A DNA stretch of 64,000 bases from an uncultured Granulosicoccaceae bacterium (GTDB lineage: Bacteria; Pseudomonadota; Gammaproteobacteria; Granulosicoccales; Granulosicoccaceae): the NCBI GenBank assembly GCA_937951345.1, contig CALFCF010000068.1, positions 22,850-86,849 on the forward strand. Reading direction: 5' to 3'. A program made the position numbers and the translations under genes. Positions within the stretch are counted from its first letter, which is position 1. Every line of letters begins with the position of its first letter. Below, piece by piece: positions 48,501-56,473 of this stretch. Under the pieces are notes generated by a model. That model worked only from the letters and a program-made list of their open reading frames with translations, did not search any database and was not told the DNA's origin.

Positions 48501-49550
48501 CTCTTTAAGTGAATAATTTCGATGCCGGTACTGCTCGAGCGACTCCTGCATTTCCTCAGACCGGTGAGAATTCGTGCTGACTTCTGATTCCAAATCAGTG
48601 AGCCTCGCCAGCGTGGAATCAAACAGTTTTAATTTCTCTTCTGACTCTTCAATCTCATCACCAATTTTCCGGGAGCGCTGGAGTTCCTCATCAAGAGACA
48701 TCTCGCGACTCTGTTTTACACGGCCAAGCTCCTGACCGAGGCTTGTAATCCTTTCGTCGCGTTCCCTGACCTTCGCATGCAATTCGTCGATAAGCTGCAC
48801 AGATTCCAAATGCTTTTCGCGGTAGTCATTAGACTGACTGCGGACATCATAAAGATCTGACTGAATTTCAAGTAACTTTTGCTCACCACTGTGATGGGAC
48901 TGTTGAAGTTCCGAATTAATTAATTCCAATTCAACAATTTCGGATTTAAGAGTGTTTACGGCGCTGTTCTCGGCGATCTTATCTGCCGCGTCAGCTGGTT
49001 CTTCAGATGCCCATGATCTTGGGGCTACTGCATTGGAATCTCCCTGCTCTGGCGAAACACGCGGTTTTTGATCTCGAAGAGACTGCAGCTCATCCTGTGC
49101 TTTGCCGAGCTGACTTTCCATCTCGTGTCTGTTTAATACTTCAGGGTCGTTCGCGCCAACAGTTCCAGTGGCTCTGCCCGCCTGTCTGGCTTCGGTGCGC
49201 AGTCGCTTCACTTCCGCACGAGATGTCTGAAGTTCAAATTCAAGCGGCTTAACGAGACTTGCCACTCGATAAAGCTCGTCTATTTCCCTGTCTTTATCTG
49301 CGAATGTCCGGGTAAGATCGTGATTTTCCAGCTCCAGTTGCTCTACCCGTCCGGTGAGATGACTGTAGTCATCCGACGGGATCTCCGCAGACTGTTCGGG
49401 CATGGCATTCGCTGTCACCGGTGCATGCAACTGCTCAAGTTGCTGCTGCCGGTTTTGCTCAGACAGATGGCGATGTAGCGACCAGTTTCTGATAAACCAG
49501 CCAATGACCGCGCCGACAGTCAGTACCGCTACCAGAGCCCATTCAATCAT
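45570..49550 (-). CDS. Very long membrane-anchored coiled-coil protein with C-terminal helix-hairpin-helix domain
   Basis: ATG at 49550 (MIEWALVAVLTVGAV) is chosen since GGAGA lies before it and it starts the membrane helix (residues 2-20). A basic segment follows, then about 1,200 residues of heptad-rich Glu, Gln, Leu, Lys and Ser with no proline-rich breaks, as in a long coiled coil. The last 65 residues (LKKIYGIGPVMENTLNSLGITSFAQIANFDKQDIERVAAAL...WVGGAKKCY) resemble a helix-hairpin-helix module like that in putative 5' DNA nuclease or L21-like proteins. The layout suggests an inner-membrane tether that reaches DNA or another partner. No known family name fits all of it. Confidence 0.85.
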   Translation of the reverse strand: MIEWALVAVLTVGAVIGWFIRNWSLHRHLSEQNRQQQLEQLHAPVTANAMPEQSAEIPSDDYSHLTGRVEQLELENHDLTRTFADKDREIDELYRVASLVKPLEFELQTSRAEVKRLRTEARQAGRATGTVGANDPEVLNRHEMESQLGKAQDELQSLRDQKPRVSPEQGDSNAVAPRSWASEEPADAADKIAENSAVNTLKSEIVELELINSELQQSHHSGEQKLLEIQSDLYDVRSQSNDYREKHLESVQLIDELHAKVRERDERITSLGQELGRVKQSREMSLDEELQRSRKIGDEIEESEEKLKLFDSTLARLTDLESEVSTNSHRSEEMQESLEQYRHRNYSLKEELNLSQEQVGQLSAQLSSAQKNSQEQLHSLNTVQSELRDTSEQLNAVQHELKRTTNENERLQTDIRRITLESEKLEDKNLANVQKSSSEINQIAKQLEDTQRALADSEKEVLRLQSSGVESEKALESANTGLTASNQRAAELTVEVNRLAADLSASEESRRQLQQAAERSDALSAQLQEEQSKVASLTVQAVDKERLESSLNAKEDLIQELNDKLIEAKSYKQETDLLTKKNDTLEKRLQEKQDLLSEKITFIKKLKTSVSELSSKTAATKARLDKDDVVNRKLTMMQVVAEGRLSAFSDLQNSLQASQVRVDLLQNRDGELKALRHRYELLDKKLVAKDVVIRDLQSAAEQSNEKITNFPIIKEQLESAQTENLRLKSVEESNAKRLEKLLEKMGHLEATATEQQNALASAENALKRKTEESENSKTALIEERGKNERLSEQQAGLSRQLEEQRTALDKSNENLADLKEQLSLKAAVINEKSESLSEMATLRESLQAFQEENSNLKLQVNRMGSLEAELKSRDKDMQRLTLKHSAELESLRDQTASRDHTIEELTGNLQQIVVINTELEATKAQLHEAQQQANRVTALQSTIRERDHLIVRMNGETEGLRQQANLLNQQLASAAEANDDLRRKAAKLPVVETSLLAIEEKLENAQKMVKAHDKIQRELKEKSTALSVLKDRNKALDAEFRKLIDIAKQHKDLTADYDKLLKKSEQDAQTLVDSEESKRKLQQQLDRQQHAGNDSNSYLKRQLDDEQRQNLQLAAKMQQSEQQLDKVSMLQMKLNTAEEELKHKRNLRAEFDALQENLNVLQASKNASDQALSNLKAQLSEETSTVESLRKKLIANAELQQTLEKREQQIAQLEKRLSGITDQSAVPANAHEKNTKITEKANKHTQPLFQASQEHDDLKKIYGIGPVMENTLNSLGITSFAQIANFDKQDIERVAAALDTFTSRIERDDWVGGAKKCYADKYGSEA

Positions 49551-49920
49551 TCCGATTTCTCCAAGTCGCACACGTGCATCTACCCATTCGATCGCGCATA
49601 AAACCGTACACGTCAATTTTCATAAAGCGGTGTCAATTAGTCGACAACCTTCAGTTAATTAATAGTAGTACTGTCAGACCGAATCTGTGGTGATAGCCAG
49701 CGGAACTGGCCTGATCCACGTTAGTTTCGGCGTTATATTTCATAAACCTACCAACTAAGGTGTTTCATAACCGCGTGATCCAAGACAACCAGAGCGCGTG
49801 ACGGGAGCGCGATAACAAAGAAATTTGTTTTCGCCCTTACACGCTGTGCTGGTCGTACGGGGTTTGATTATTTGGATCGAACGCAGGACCGGAACAGATG
49901 AACAGTCAGTTAGCTGGCGC
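49551..49920. other. 370-bp intergenic region upstream of the coiled-coil gene
   Basis: The coiled-coil gene's promoter must lie here. A segment at 49768-49795 is related to 38035-38062. No gene or hairpin terminator was recognised. Confidence 0.5.
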
Positions 49921-50877
49921 TCAGGCCCTGGCAGGGTAACGTGCTTCTATGCTGTGAACGGTTGCCGTGATGACGGTGTTGAATGGCGTGGCGAAACCGT
50001 ACTTTTTTCCAAGCACCGGCACCATGCCATTAATAGCATCAATTTCACTGTAACGTCCTGCGGCAACATCCTGTTGCAACGACGGTCGGGAGTCAGGCAT
50101 TGTCGCTACAAATTTATCCAGATAGTCAACCGGATCATCGAAACTGAAGGCGATATTCTCTTTCTTACCTGCCTGGTAGGCTTCCAGTAAACAACCGACG
50201 GAGACTTCGCGCGTTTGCGGGTTAGCGTGTAACTCCCCAATCGTGCAATCAAACACTGCACAAGGCCCACTCAATGCCACATTGCAGACAAACTTCTCCC
50301 ACACAAGCTGCCTTATATCGGCAAAGGCTTTTGCATTGAAACCGGCATCACGCCATAACTGTTCGATTTGTTGCAAGCGTTCGGTAACACCGCCGTTAAC
50401 TTCACCTAGTCGGATGAGTTTCATCGCATTGTGATGTACCGCGCCAGCGCGAGGAACGGATGCCCCAAAACCTTCCGCTACACCAAGAAGCACATTATCC
50501 ATTGGTACGTACTCGCTGAGCCGTTCTATTGCGCCTAATCCGTTCTGAATGGTCAACAACAGTGCGTCAGGTGACAGTACACTTGCAATCCGGGACGCCG
50601 CGCTGGCAACACCTGATGCCTTGGTAGCCAGAATATAAAGATCACAATCAACCGCAGCGTCAATAGAGGTCGATGCACGAATCGTTGATACAACACGGTC
50701 GCCACTGACACCGGAGATATGGAGTCCGTGGTCAGTGATAGCATCGATGTGTGCCTGCCAGGTATCAACGGCAACCACATCATGCCCTGCCTCGGCAAAC
50801 AGCGATGCGTATATTCCACCCATTGCACCTGCGCCAATCACGGCAATTCGCCAACGCCTGTGTTCTTCTGTATTCAT
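49921..50877 (-). CDS. Ketopantoate reductase (PanE/ApbA) family protein
   Basis: The Rossmann motif IAVIGAGAMGGIYASLFAEAGHDVVAVD opens the NADPH-binding domain. TIQNGLGAIERL and LVWEKFVCNVALSGPCAVF mark the rest of the 2-dehydropantoate 2-reductase family, with the catalytic Lys in EKFV. The final helix region has GRYSEIDAINGMVPVLGKKYG. Whether it reduces ketopantoate or a related oxoacid is not decidable from sequence, since paralogues are common. Length 318 aa is normal. Confidence 0.88.
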   Translation of the reverse strand: MNTEEHRRWRIAVIGAGAMGGIYASLFAEAGHDVVAVDTWQAHIDAITDHGLHISGVSGDRVVSTIRASTSIDAAVDCDLYILATKASGVASAASRIASVLSPDALLLTIQNGLGAIERLSEYVPMDNVLLGVAEGFGASVPRAGAVHHNAMKLIRLGEVNGGVTERLQQIEQLWRDAGFNAKAFADIRQLVWEKFVCNVALSGPCAVFDCTIGELHANPQTREVSVGCLLEAYQAGKKENIAFSFDDPVDYLDKFVATMPDSRPSLQQDVAAGRYSEIDAINGMVPVLGKKYGFATPFNTVITATVHSIEARYPARA

Positions 50878-50948
50878 CAGAAATACTCCGATTTATTCAA
50901 TGTCATGACACAACATTCGGCTTCATGTTATGCACTGTCACAGAGAAA

Positions 50949-51911
50949 CTACAAGTCAGCTAGCTTCGGCATAACAGCCCCCTGATGCATACAGGTAAAG
51001 GCAGCTGCCCGCCTCGCAAAGGATAAACAGGCAGCCAGATCAATTGTCGAGATATCGAGCTTTGATCGATTAACGCAATGGTGTTCACCCAACCAATGCA
51101 GTAGTGCCGCCTGAAAAGAATCCCCGGCGCCGACTGTATCAATTACATCCACTGGCTCAGCCGGCTGATGCAGGTGTTGGCCCGAGTTCAAAAAGCCCGT
51201 AACACCCATCTGTCCGCGCGTCACAACCACAAATCCGACACCGGATGTCATTGCATCTGCTACGAAGTTTTCTATCGCAACGTCACCTGCTCCGTACAGC
51301 GCGGCAATATCTTCATCACTGACTTTTATCATGTCAGCAGCGGCAGAAAACCGGGTGACACAGGCGCGCCATCGATCAAGATCGGGCTCGATACCCGTGC
51401 GAATATTCGGATCGTAACTGATGACACAACTGCTCGCTGTTTGCTCAACCAGAGATGCCAGCGCATCAGCCGTACTGCCTGCGACAGTGGCGTATGAACC
51501 CACATGCAGAAAGCGCACACTCTCTGACAAGGGCAAAGGCAATTCGTCAATCGTCAGAGACAAATCCGCCGTCTCTCGTGCATAAAACGCATAGTTGGCG
51601 GACCCGTCGCTGTTACGTTGAATAACAGCAAGGGTTGTATTGACATCGCTTACAGGGCAAAGAGAACTATCTACCTGATGCGCGTGTAGAAATGCCTTTA
51701 TATGCTCGCCAAAAGGATCGCTCGACAACTTGCCCAGATAGCGCACCGAATTACCCAGCGCGGATAGACCGCAGGCAACATTAAGCGGAGAACCACCAAC
51801 ATGCCCATTTAGCTGCAGTCCGAAATTTTCAGTGCTACGCCGGAGAACATCACTAGCAACCGGTGAAGTGGCAAAGAAATCGATCAATGAATCACCACAG
51901 GACAAGTACAT
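50949..51911 (-). CDS. PfkB-family carbohydrate kinase (fructokinase-like)
   Basis: The ribokinase-like fold is shown by MYLSCGDSLIDFFA, GGSPLNVACGLSALGNSVRYLGKLSSDPFGEHI near the N-terminus, and the catalytic VDVIDTVGAGDSFQAALLHWL motif. Fructokinase is the best guess because of the N-terminal GDSLID pattern; other sugars are possible. It is 71 bp upstream of the ketopantoate reductase gene on the same strand. Confidence 0.87.
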   Translation of the reverse strand: MYLSCGDSLIDFFATSPVASDVLRRSTENFGLQLNGHVGGSPLNVACGLSALGNSVRYLGKLSSDPFGEHIKAFLHAHQVDSSLCPVSDVNTTLAVIQRNSDGSANYAFYARETADLSLTIDELPLPLSESVRFLHVGSYATVAGSTADALASLVEQTASSCVISYDPNIRTGIEPDLDRWRACVTRFSAAADMIKVSDEDIAALYGAGDVAIENFVADAMTSGVGFVVVTRGQMGVTGFLNSGQHLHQPAEPVDVIDTVGAGDSFQAALLHWLGEHHCVNRSKLDISTIDLAACLSFARRAAAFTCMHQGAVMPKLADL

Positions 51912-51947
51912 GGTGATTTACGTTGTTAAACTCGCACAAAACATAAC

Positions 51948-52319
51948 TTACTGGCGAGTATCTTTTAATAAATCACGAATTTCAGTCAGCAGTGCAACTT
52001 CATCCGGTGAGTCATCCGCATCGGAGGCTTTTTTCATATTGTTAAGTGCTTTGATGATCAAAAAGATAACAAACGCAATTATCAGAAAATCAATCAATGC
52101 CTGTATAAACGCGCCGTAGCCAATCTGCGCATCGCCAACGGCAATCGACAGCGATGAGAAATCAACCCCACCCAGAACCACGCCAATGATAGGCATCAAG
52201 ATACTGTCAACCAGCGCTCCCACCATCTTACCGATCGCGGCCCCGATGATAATGCCTACTGCCATATCAACCAGACTGCCTTTACTGGCAAAGTCTTTGA
52301 ATTCACTCATCATGCTCAT
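51948..52319 (-). CDS. mscL: Large-conductance mechanosensitive channel MscL
   Basis: MscL opens under membrane tension to relieve hypo-osmotic shock. The pattern [43 protein letters not shown] is the conserved amphipathic helix and first membrane helix, and [24 protein letters not shown] is the second, with a charged C-terminal tail ([19 protein letters not shown]). At 123 aa it is normal. ATG at 52319 or the one three codons later would serve. Confidence 0.95.
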   Translation of the reverse strand: MSMMSEFKDFASKGSLVDMAVGIIIGAAIGKMVGALVDSILMPIIGVVLGGVDFSSLSIAVGDAQIGYGAFIQALIDFLIIAFVIFLIIKALNNMKKASDADDSPDEVALLTEIRDLLKDTRQ

Positions 52320-52422
52320 AAGCTGACACTCGCTTCCGTAGATTTTGGTGACTTGAGTATAGCTGTTAGCGATTGACCGATTGCTGGCCCGGCAGCGGTG
52401 ACCTGATGAGATGCAACGGTAA

Positions 52423-52800
52423 TCAACGGGATGACAACGGGAAATCTATATGGAGATGATTGTTATCCGGGTCGCTGATATGTACCTGTACGATCTGTGC
52501 CACGTCATCATCTACTGTTACTTCACGATAACTCACGTCATGGTGGTGCAATCGCTCGATAAAAGCCGGGTAGTCGCCGGCGGTGAACGACACATGTTCC
52601 AATTGCGTACTGCTTATCGGTGGATCAGTCTTGTCAGTCTCAACCAGATGGATTACCGGTTGCTCGCCGAGATACAACCACGCACCGTTAAAACTAAAGG
52701 CTGGTCGCGCCCCTGCCTTCAACCCGAGCACGGCGCCATACCAGGCGACCATCTGTGATAGATTTGCAGTTCTGATATTGACGTGGCTGAGAGCAAGCAC
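52423..52800 (-). CDS. VOC (glyoxalase/dioxygenase) superfamily protein
   Basis: The protein has two beta-alpha-beta-beta-beta modules with [24 protein letters not shown] at the start, [25 protein letters not shown], and [14 protein letters not shown] at the end. Metal ligands H in LSHVN, H in EHVSF and E/D near the end are typical. Members include glyoxalase I, extradiol dioxygenases and resistance proteins, so no function is assigned. The start is GTG at 52800, preceded by AGGAG. Confidence 0.85.
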   Translation of the reverse strand: MLALSHVNIRTANLSQMVAWYGAVLGLKAGARPAFSFNGAWLYLGEQPVIHLVETDKTDPPISSTQLEHVSFTAGDYPAFIERLHHHDVSYREVTVDDDVAQIVQVHISDPDNNHLHIDFPLSSR

Positions 52801-52861
52801 GGTTTGATCTCCTGTTGATTACTGCTGAAACCGGTCGGGCGTCCACCTCAGTTAGGCATTT

Positions 52862-52891
52862 TTCGCAACTGTTCGCAACTGTCCGCAACTT
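52862..52891. repeat. Three 10-bp repeats (TTCGCAACTG)
   Basis: Units at 52862-52871 and 52872-52881 are identical; the third (52882-52891) differs at two positions. It lies between the VOC gene start and the GST gene, so in a divergent promoter region. Confidence 0.85.
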
Positions 52892-53014
52892 AAGCTGACT
52901 AACTCAGCAGACTACGACTGGTGCCGTTAGCGCTAAATATATCAAGGCACACGTAAAACGCTACAAACGATTGAACAATTTCCAGCACCGCCCCGGTGCG
53001 GACAACTCACCGAT

Positions 53015-53959
53015 ATGACTGCATCAAGTGACTCGATAATTCTGCACAACTATCCGCAATCACCGGTCGCCGAAAAAATACGCGTGGGGCTCGGTATCAA
53101 GGGAGTGAACTGGTTCGACGTTGAAATTCCGCGCCTGCCACCCAAACCTTTTTTAACCACTCTAACAGGGGGATATCGACGAACGCCGGTTATGCAGATC
53201 GGCGCAGACATTTACTGCGATAGTCTTTGCATATTGAACGAACTGGATGCACGCTTTCCTGAACCTGCATTCACAACGGATAACAACCCCGGCCTGCAAT
53301 GGTCTGCAAGCAGATGGCTCGACACCGGTGTATTTGACGTCGCGGTGAAAGTGGTGCTTGGAGCTGCCGGAGATGAACTGCCTGAAGACTTTGCAGAAGA
53401 TCGCGGACGGTTGTATCTGGGCCCCGATTGGGCCGCAGGGCTTGCACGTGCCAACCGTGAACTCCCGCATTTATTAGCGCAGCTGTGCGAAACGTTTGAC
53501 GGTTTCGAACTGCAACTACGACAAACGCAGGCATTTTTAACAGGGACTAAACCTGCTGCCATTGACGCCCGGCTCTACCACATCGTTTGGTTCCTCGCCG
53601 GTCGCTGGGCGGGAGGACCTGCGCTTATGAAGCGCTATCCGAATATCGACCAGTGGCGCCAACGTGTTTATGACCTTGGGTCAGGCCGTAAAACCGACTT
53701 GTCGCCGCAACAGGCTATCGAGATTGCAAAATCAACCGCAACCCAATGCAAAAGTGAAATCGCGACTCATGAACCGCAAGCATTTAAAGCGGGCCAGACA
53801 CTAGCCATCGTCGCTGATCTCGATGGCGGGGAGGAGCCCGTTATCGGGCAACTGCGTGCGATTAGTTCATCACGCGTCTCGGTTGATCGTGTGTCAGGTG
53901 ATGCGGATGAGGTATGTGTGCATTTCCCTCGTATCGGCTACCGCATCAGTGCCGTCTGA
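53015..53959 (+). CDS. Glutathione S-transferase family protein with C-terminal extension
   Basis: The N-terminal thioredoxin-like domain (residues 8-85) has SPVAEKIRVGLGIKGVNWFDVEIPRLPPKPF and RTPVMQIGADIYCDSLCILNELDARFP, typical of GSTs, with the S in SPVAEK in the glutathione-binding position. Residues 95-225 form the helical C-terminal domain. A further 85 residues (about 230-314: KAGQTLAIVADLDGGEEPVIGQLRAI...VHFPRIGYRIS) are beta-rich and not part of a normal GST; no family was recognised for them. Confidence 0.85.
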   Translation: MTASSDSIILHNYPQSPVAEKIRVGLGIKGVNWFDVEIPRLPPKPFLTTLTGGYRRTPVMQIGADIYCDSLCILNELDARFPEPAFTTDNNPGLQWSASRWLDTGVFDVAVKVVLGAAGDELPEDFAEDRGRLYLGPDWAAGLARANRELPHLLAQLCETFDGFELQLRQTQAFLTGTKPAAIDARLYHIVWFLAGRWAGGPALMKRYPNIDQWRQRVYDLGSGRKTDLSPQQAIEIAKSTATQCKSEIATHEPQAFKAGQTLAIVADLDGGEEPVIGQLRAISSSRVSVDRVSGDADEVCVHFPRIGYRISAV

Positions 53960-54043
53960 TTGAAAATCGCTGCAATGTTCTTAGCTGCGTTTAATTTACT
54001 TAAGGTACAACTTTGGGGTAAAAATAAGCTTTATTTGCATATC

Positions 54044-54057
54044 ATTGGTGCACCAAT
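54044..54057. promoter_or_regulatory. Perfect 14-bp palindrome ATTGGTGCACCAAT upstream of the betaine-type binding protein gene
   Basis: ATTGGTGCACCAAT is an exact palindrome in an AT-rich region, 130 bp before the ATG at 54187. Its size and symmetry suit a dimeric repressor operator. The regulator is unknown; BetI- or other TetR-like factors are obvious candidates because of the transporter, but no known consensus matched. Confidence 0.5.
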
Positions 54058-54186
54058 TTAGTTATTTGGTATATTAATGGTACTTTATTTATGCAAACGA
54101 ACATGCAAAGCTATCCGAGTGAAGTGCACGTTATTCAAACACTAAATTATAAGCACTTCGTCAACCCAACCAACGGAGGTTTCCTG

Positions 54187-55140
54187 ATGAAACTACGCAG
54201 TTTCAAACCACTCGGCGCAGTGCTTGCAGCCGGCCTGATTTCATTGTCTGCGGCAACCGGTGTAGCGCGCGCAGCCGACAGCACACAACCCATCGTCATC
54301 CCGATACACAACTGGTCAAGCCAGATCGTCATGGCTTATGTGCTCGGTGGTATGTTTGAGAGCATGGGCAACAACGTTGAATACGTTCCTGCCGATTCAC
54401 AGGCGGTCTATGAATCAATTCGCAACGGTGACGTAACGATCTCCCATGAAGTCTGGCAGTCAACGTTTGGAAAATCTTTCTACAATGCGATGCAGAAAGG
54501 TGGTGTTATTGACGCAGGTACACACTCTGCAACAACACTTGAAGAAATGGGTGTACCGAACTGGGTAATTGAGCAGAATCTCTGCCCCGGTTTACCGAAT
54601 TGGGAAGCGCTGGCAGATTGCCACGAAAATTTCACCACTGCAGACTCAGGTGGAAAGGGACGTTGGCTCGAAGGTCCGCAAAGCTGGCACGGTGATTTAA
54701 TGCCGGAACGCCTTGAGGCTTTGGGACTTGCAGACAAGTGGACAGTGAAGTTTGCCGGTGGTGCTGATGCGCTCTGGACTGAGTTGGCCTCTGCCAAGAA
54801 AGAAGGTCGCGGTACAATCGTTTTTAACTGGACGCCTAATTTCACCGATGCTGACGGATTTACCTTCATCGAGTTCCCGGAGTACTACGAAGGTTGCCGT
54901 AAGAGCGACGGTGGAGACGGTAAATGCGGATCACCTAAGGGTTGGTTGAAGAAAGCGGCAAATTACAAATTCCCGCGCACTCATCCTGCAGCATATACAG
55001 CCTTCTCCAGAGTTGATTTCTCAACCAAGCAAATCGGTGAAATGGCAGCACTTGTCGACACCGACAAGATGGATCACAAAGACGCCGCCAAGAAGTGGCT
55101 CGCAGACAACGAAGGCGTCTGGCAGCCTTGGGTTAAGTAA
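54187..55140 (+). CDS. Betaine/proline-type ABC transporter substrate-binding protein (ProX/OpuAC)
   Basis: The start at 54187 is chosen because GGAGG lies directly before it and it begins the signal peptide (MKLRSFKPLGAVLAAGLISLSAATGVARA). The mature part has IVIPIHNWSSQIVMAYVLGGMFESMGN, the binding tryptophans in SHEVWQSTFG and FNWTPNF, and the ending DNEGVWQPWVK. Family members bind quaternary amines and in marine bacteria also DMSP. A terminator-like hairpin separates it from the ATPase gene, which may keep this subunit more abundant. Confidence 0.92.
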   Translation: MKLRSFKPLGAVLAAGLISLSAATGVARAADSTQPIVIPIHNWSSQIVMAYVLGGMFESMGNNVEYVPADSQAVYESIRNGDVTISHEVWQSTFGKSFYNAMQKGGVIDAGTHSATTLEEMGVPNWVIEQNLCPGLPNWEALADCHENFTTADSGGKGRWLEGPQSWHGDLMPERLEALGLADKWTVKFAGGADALWTELASAKKEGRGTIVFNWTPNFTDADGFTFIEFPEYYEGCRKSDGGDGKCGSPKGWLKKAANYKFPRTHPAAYTAFSRVDFSTKQIGEMAALVDTDKMDHKDAAKKWLADNEGVWQPWVK

Positions 55141-55181
55141 TACGGAGTAACCGGAACGTCGAGTATTTTCGTCATCCAGAG

Positions 55182-55215
55182 CCCCTCTGTTGATACTGTC
55201 GACAGAGGGGTTTTT
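55182..55215 (+). terminator. Rho-independent terminator between the binding protein and ATPase genes
   Basis: CCCCTCTGT (55182-55190) and ACAGAGGGG (55202-55210) form a nine-pair stem around an 11-base loop, followed by TTTTT. It lies 41 bp after the stop codon. Transcription reaching the downstream ATPase and permease genes must either read through or begin in the 170 bp after it. Confidence 0.88.
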
Positions 55216-55273
55216 AGTTTGACCTGTATGCGCTAAATTGATGTTCTCATCACCGTACTTTTAAAATTTAATG

Positions 55274-55306
55274 CATAGCAAATCCATAGTAAATCCATAG
55301 CAAATC
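55274..55306. repeat. Three 11-bp repeats (CATAGCAAATC)
   Basis: Units at 55274-55284, 55285-55295 and 55296-55306; the middle one differs at one base. The array is in the spacer between the terminator and the ATPase gene. Confidence 0.85.
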
Positions 55307-55386
55307 AGAAGCGCATCAATAGCCGCTAAAGTAGTCGTATACGCGGCCCTTGCGTTTAATGAAATCCGATAGTCAAGACAAAATCG

Positions 55387-56454
55387 ATGTCTTCTACCAC
55401 AGATTCCGCTCGAACCGACGCACCCGTAATTCAATGCGAGTCGGTATACAAAATTTTCGGTAACAACGCCAAGCGCCTGTTAAAGCAGGCAAATGGTATG
55501 GTTGACGCTGCAGAGTTTGAAAAAGCAGGCTGTATTGTCGGTGTTAACAATGCATCGTTCGAAGTATATGCTGGCGAAATCCTGATCATTATGGGTTTAT
55601 CCGGATCAGGAAAATCCACATTGCTCCGCTGTATATCCCGCTTAACAGATGCCACTGACGGTAAGGTTTTTATCGAAGGTGAAAACATCATGTCGATGCG
55701 TAATCGACAGCTCATTAATTTGCGCCGCAACAAAATGGGCATGGTGTTTCAGAGTTTCGCCCTGCTGCCCCATAAAACAGTCGTCGAAAATATTGCCTTT
55801 CCATTACAGGTCAAAGGCGTCAGCACAAAAGAAAGCATGCAGCAGGCTCGAGAAATGATAGATCTCGTCAGCCTGACGGGCCGTGAAAATTATTTTCCTC
55901 GTGAGCTCTCCGGTGGGCAACAACAGCGAGTCGGTATCGCGCGCTCACTGGCGATACGCCCCGATATCTGGTTTCTTGACGAACCCTTCTCTGCGCTTGA
56001 CCCGTTGATTCGAAAAGAAATGCAGGATGAGTTCCTGCGCCTTCAAGGTGTTCTGGGTAAAACCATTCTTTTTGTAACACACGACTTCGATGAAGCACTG
56101 CGCCTTGCGGATCGCATAGCCATTATGAAAGACGGTGTGATAGAACAGTTGGACACACCAGCAAACATCGTGCTGAATCCGGCGACGGAATACGTACGCA
56201 AGTTCACCGAAGATGTACCGCGTGAAAAGGTGCTGAAGATAAATTCGGTGATGGAACCGGTTGACAGAAATCTTGCACTGGCAAACGCCACTGTTAAAGA
56301 CACTGCTGTGCTTGAGGATGTTGCCGAACTTATCCTGAATGCAGACAATCCACTCGGGGTTGTTGATGACAATGGGAGTCTGATCGGCATGGTGCGATCA
56401 TCGCACATTATCAACGTGCTGTTCGGTGCCCGTTCCGATCAATCACAGGCCTGA
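55387..56454 (+). CDS. Betaine/proline-type ABC transporter ATP-binding protein (ProV/OpuAA)
   Basis: The protein has the quaternary-amine ATPase opening [15 protein letters not shown], Walker [18 protein letters not shown], signature [33 protein letters not shown], and an H-loop VTHDFDEAL. From about residue 285 the C-terminal part is a CBS-like region ([28 protein letters not shown]...[24 protein letters not shown]), as in ProV, where it senses ionic strength. It is followed by the permease gene. Confidence 0.93.
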   Translation: MSSTTDSARTDAPVIQCESVYKIFGNNAKRLLKQANGMVDAAEFEKAGCIVGVNNASFEVYAGEILIIMGLSGSGKSTLLRCISRLTDATDGKVFIEGENIMSMRNRQLINLRRNKMGMVFQSFALLPHKTVVENIAFPLQVKGVSTKESMQQAREMIDLVSLTGRENYFPRELSGGQQQRVGIARSLAIRPDIWFLDEPFSALDPLIRKEMQDEFLRLQGVLGKTILFVTHDFDEALRLADRIAIMKDGVIEQLDTPANIVLNPATEYVRKFTEDVPREKVLKINSVMEPVDRNLALANATVKDTAVLEDVAELILNADNPLGVVDDNGSLIGMVRSSHIINVLFGARSDQSQA

Positions 56455-56473
56455 TAAGAGTCAGAGTACTGCA

